A stretch of 6,872 bases of DNA from an uncultured Lachnobacterium sp. (GTDB lineage: Bacteria; Bacillota; Clostridia; Lachnospirales; Lachnospiraceae). Positions 4,982-6,872 of this stretch are shown here, in pieces. The stretch is taken from the NCBI GenBank assembly GCA_900548765.1, contig URLU01000119.1, positions 1-6,872 of the forward strand, in the 5' to 3' direction. Under the pieces are notes generated by a model that saw only the letters and a program-made list of their open reading frames with translations, was not told the DNA's origin and ran no database searches. The number at the start of each line of letters is the position of its first letter. The stretch's first letter is position 1. The translations under genes were made by a program, and so were the position numbers.

Positions 4982-6268
4982 TTACACGGATGTGTTCACT
5001 CCATTGATGGTGGCATTCTCGTTCTCCTTCATAGGGATGACAAGGCATTTCTCTCCATTGATAATCTGGGATTTGATCTGCGCAGCCTTCTCAGGCTTCA
5101 CACGGAGTACCACATCATAAGTCCTGGTCTCGGCCACATAATTGTCAATCTCTTCCTGCTTCTCCAGAAGCTTGGTGGTCTTTTCCTCAAGCTCAGTATT
5201 TTTCTCATTGAGCTGTAAGGTGAGCTCTCCCACCTGATCTTCAAGTGCAAGCTTTTCTACCCGAAGCTCATTGGCAACAAGAGCCTTGCTGTCGATTACA
5301 TTTTCTGCAACAGGAAGCTTTTCGCCGAAGGCTTCATCTATGGATTTTTCAATACGGTTTATCTTTTCCTCAGATACATTGCTCTCGTTTAAGACCTTGG
5401 ACATGACATCCTTGTCGAGAATAAATGGGTCTTCCTCTGTATCATGGCACTCTGCATATTCATCTGCCATATCGCTTAAGTTCTGCTGGATGTCAAGCAT
5501 CACATCATCTGTGCTGTCATCCTCTGCACCCAGGACATTTCTCACGATAGAGTGAAAAGCCATCTTTTGTTCTGTAGCTGTACGCTCCACACCGCAGCCT
5601 AAACCATTGGTCATAAACTCAGAATGAGGCTCCTTGGTATTTCTGGTGTAGAAAAGTGTAGAATGAATATCTGTGCTTCTGTCGTTAAAGGCTGGGAAGA
5701 GAAAACCGGTTGCCGGCACGCCCACAACCCAGTCACGGATACGAGGTCCGATACGCTTCTCTGATTCCAGATAACCCAGTCCGGGTTTTGAGAGCGACAC
5801 AGGACAGATTGCGCACATGAGATATTTGTAGACCTCCTCAGATTCATCTACGTTGATATTGTCGTTGGTTCTGGTCATTACATCATAGCTGTCCAGATAT
5901 AGGAGAATCAGGTAATTTCCTGGCTCATCATAAGTGTCAATTACTAAATCATAATATGTATCGAGGAGAGTCTCATCCTCCAGATCTGTGTCGCGTAGAG
6001 CCATGAGAATCTGCTGGCGTCCGCCCACCTGCTCCTCCTCAATCGGGAAGGCGAGGTTTAAGAGGTTGTTGCCCAGAGTTCCTGATAAGACCTTGTTGGC
6101 AATCTCCAAGTATTTGTAATATTCCTCCTCCTCAAGAGTCAGGAATTTGCCTCCGAATTTACATATTTTTTCACGATTACAGTCTACATAGCAGCCTACC
6201 AGGCGGGTGAAAGTAGCCTGATCCTTTTTAAATCTTTTCTTTAACTCAAGTACTTCTTTTTTATTCAT
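4982..6268 (-). CDS. DUF4317 family protein
   Basis: A cytoplasmic protein of 428 residues with no signal peptide or membrane segment; function unknown. It is recognised as the Clostridia-specific DUF4317 family by several hallmark stretches: TRLVGCYVD (21-29), SGTLGNNLLNLAFP (62-75), LMCAICPVSLSKPGLGY (150-166), RIRDWVVGVPATGFLFPAFN (176-195) and DRSTDIHS (196-203). A charged coiled coil lies at about 330-378 (EDQVGELTLQLNEKNTELEE). A short conserved-looking C-terminal piece at about 384-413 (YDVVLRVKPEKAAQIKSQII, then CLVIP) follows. The start ATG at 6266-6268 has AGGAGG 5 nt upstream (6279-6274). The gene stands alone: it converges with map and diverges from the GTPase gene. The many Cys in the first half and the invariant FNDRSTD motif suggest a folded, possibly enzymatic core, but nothing identifies a reaction. 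Confidence 0.9.
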   Translation of the reverse strand: MNKKEVLELKKRFKKDQATFTRLVGCYVDCNREKICKFGGKFLTLEEEEYYKYLEIANKVLSGTLGNNLLNLAFPIEEEQVGGRQQILMALRDTDLEDETLLDTYYDLVIDTYDEPGNYLILLYLDSYDVMTRTNDNINVDESEEVYKYLMCAICPVSLSKPGLGYLESEKRIGPRIRDWVVGVPATGFLFPAFNDRSTDIHSTLFYTRNTKEPHSEFMTNGLGCGVERTATEQKMAFHSIVRNVLGAEDDSTDDVMLDIQQNLSDMADEYAECHDTEEDPFILDKDVMSKVLNESNVSEEKINRIEKSIDEAFGEKLPVAENVIDSKALVANELRVEKLALEDQVGELTLQLNEKNTELEEKTTKLLEKQEEIDNYVAETRTYDVVLRVKPEKAAQIKSQIINGEKCLVIPMKENENATINGVNTSV

Positions 6269-6313
6269 CTTGTCCTCCTGAATATGGAAATGCAGTTATC
6301 ATACTGCCATTTT

Positions 6314-6319
6314 ATTATA
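6314..6319 (-). promoter_or_regulatory. Candidate -10 of the DUF4317 gene
   Basis: On the - strand this reads TATAAT. It predicts a start near 6307 and a leader of about 40 nt ahead of the ATG at 6268. No good -35 lies at 17 nt spacing (TAGCAT is there), so the call rests on the -10 alone. Confidence 0.4.
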
Positions 6320-6368
6320 TTGCATGGAAAGAAAATATGCTACAATTAATTCAACACATACACGGAGG
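6320..6368 (+). promoter_or_regulatory. Extended -10 promoter and ribosome binding site of the Tet(M)-like GTPase gene
   Basis: TACAAT (6341-6346) preceded by TGC (6338-6340) makes an extended -10. TTGCAT (6320-6325) is a possible -35 at a short 15-nt spacing, directly abutting the - strand -10 at 6314-6319. The start would be near 6353, giving a leader of about 24 nt. GGAGG (6364-6368) is 8 nt before the GTG start. There is no room for the long attenuator leader seen ahead of tet(M)-type resistance genes. Confidence 0.6.
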
Positions 6369-6376
6369 TTTATACA

Positions 6377-6872
6377 GTGGTAATTGGAATTTTGGCCCAT
6401 GTAGATGCAGGGAAAACTACACTTTCAGAGGCTTTATTATATAAGACAGGACAAATCAGAAATCTGGGCAGGGTGGACCATCAGGATGCATATCTGGACA
6501 ATGACGACCAGGAGAGGGAGAGAGGAATAACAATATTTTCCAAGCAGGCGAGGATTGAAACTGAGGATATAAGTATAACCCTGCTGGACACACCGGGACA
6601 CGTGGATTTTTCTGCGGAGATGGAGCGTACCCTGCAGGTGCTGGACTATGCTCTGCTTGTTATAAGCGGAACAGATGGAGTACAGGGGCATACCAGGACG
6701 CTGTGGAGACTTCTGCGGCACTACAATATACCTACATTTATCTTTGTGAATAAGATGGATATGGATGGTACGGACGAGGAGACTGTGCTTGTGGAACTCA
6801 AGACGGAGCTGAGTGATGGATGCGTCAAATTGTATTCGGGTGAAATTGACCATGCAAATGAGAAAAGTGCAG
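6377..6872 (+). CDS. Tet(M)/EF-G-like translational GTPase (3' end missing)
   Basis: N-terminal 165 residues of a ribosome-acting GTPase of the Tet(M)/EF-G superfamily; the full protein would be about 640-900 residues. The GTG start at 6377 is the only candidate, because an in-frame TAA lies at 6347-6349 and GGAGG is 8 nt upstream. G-domain motifs are complete: P-loop AHVDAGKTT (7-15), switch I RERGITI with Thr52, DTPGH (71-75, the catalytic His75 region), and NKMD (125-128). The layout MVIGILAHVDAGKTTLSEAL matches ribosomal protection proteins, where the P-loop lies only a few residues from the start. However, residues 26-45 differ from acquired Tet(M/O/W) proteins. It is more likely a chromosomal Tet(M)-like paralogue, common in Clostridia, than a proven resistance gene. 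Domain IV, which would decide this, is outside the window. It is transcribed divergently from the DUF4317 gene. Confidence 0.92.
   Translation, partial: MVIGILAHVDAGKTTLSEALLYKTGQIRNLGRVDHQDAYLDNDDQERERGITIFSKQARIETEDISITLLDTPGHVDFSAEMERTLQVLDYALLVISGTDGVQGHTRTLWRLLRHYNIPTFIFVNKMDMDGTDEETVLVELKTELSDGCVKLYSGEIDHANEKSA

Noticed and set aside
4890..5120. 76-codon + strand open frame
   Set aside because: Overlaps the right terminator arm and the antisense of the DUF4317 3' end; no gene-like start.
5271..5555. 94-codon + strand open frame
   Set aside because: Antisense shadow of the DUF4317 gene; Ser-rich translation typical of reversed coding sequence.
6437..6853. 138-codon - strand open frame
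   Set aside because: Antisense shadow of the GTPase gene, whose own frame has intact G motifs.
6377..6872. Calling the right-hand gene tet(M), tet(O) or tet(W)
   Set aside because: Only the G domain is visible and it differs clearly from the acquired proteins after the P-loop; a resistance name is not justified.

Overview
The window looks like ordinary chromosome of a low-to-mid GC Gram-positive anaerobe of the Clostridia, most likely family Lachnospiraceae (Agathobacter/Roseburia/Butyrivibrio-like). This is inferred from protein families: a DUF4317 protein, a SEC-C-tagged methionine aminopeptidase, a PcsB/CwlO-like NlpC/P60 hydrolase, a Tet(M)-like GTPase, and strong AGGAGG ribosome binding sites. 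No database search was possible. No transposase, integrase, phage gene, CRISPR array, tRNA or rRNA was seen.

Layout, left to right. (1) Positions 1-881 hold the 3' part of a membrane protein with a CD225/dispanin-like double-hairpin segment, an Asp/Tyr-rich linker and an acidic extracytoplasmic domain; it ends at a clear terminator. (2) Positions 1090-2316 encode a secreted cell-wall hydrolase (coiled coil plus NlpC/P60). It is flanked on both sides by inverted copies of a roughly 30-bp repeat with a perfect 17-bp core. (3) Positions 2503-4560 hold a likely three-gene operon on the + strand: a YqeY-family protein, a membrane-anchored protein resembling the SurA/PrsA N-terminal region, and methionine aminopeptidase (map). 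(4) Positions 4632-4977 contain a 346-bp inverted-repeat element filling the gap between two convergent genes. (5) A DUF4317 gene lies on the - strand (6268-4982). (6) A back-to-back promoter region follows, then the 5' part of a divergent Tet(M)/EF-G-like GTPase gene that runs off the right edge.

The genes do not form one obvious pathway. The operon joins nascent-protein processing (map) with a tRNA-amidotransferase-tail homologue (YqeY) and an extracytoplasmic protein of unknown function. The left genes are envelope-related and the right GTPase acts on the ribosome.

The most interesting non-coding feature is the 346-bp inverted repeat. Each convergent gene ends in its own copy of the same terminator. 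The two copies differ at only three stem bases, and all three changes keep base pairing. The element is centred on a 32-bp perfect palindrome with its own apical hairpin. The second is the inverted pair of short repeats around the NlpC/P60 gene.
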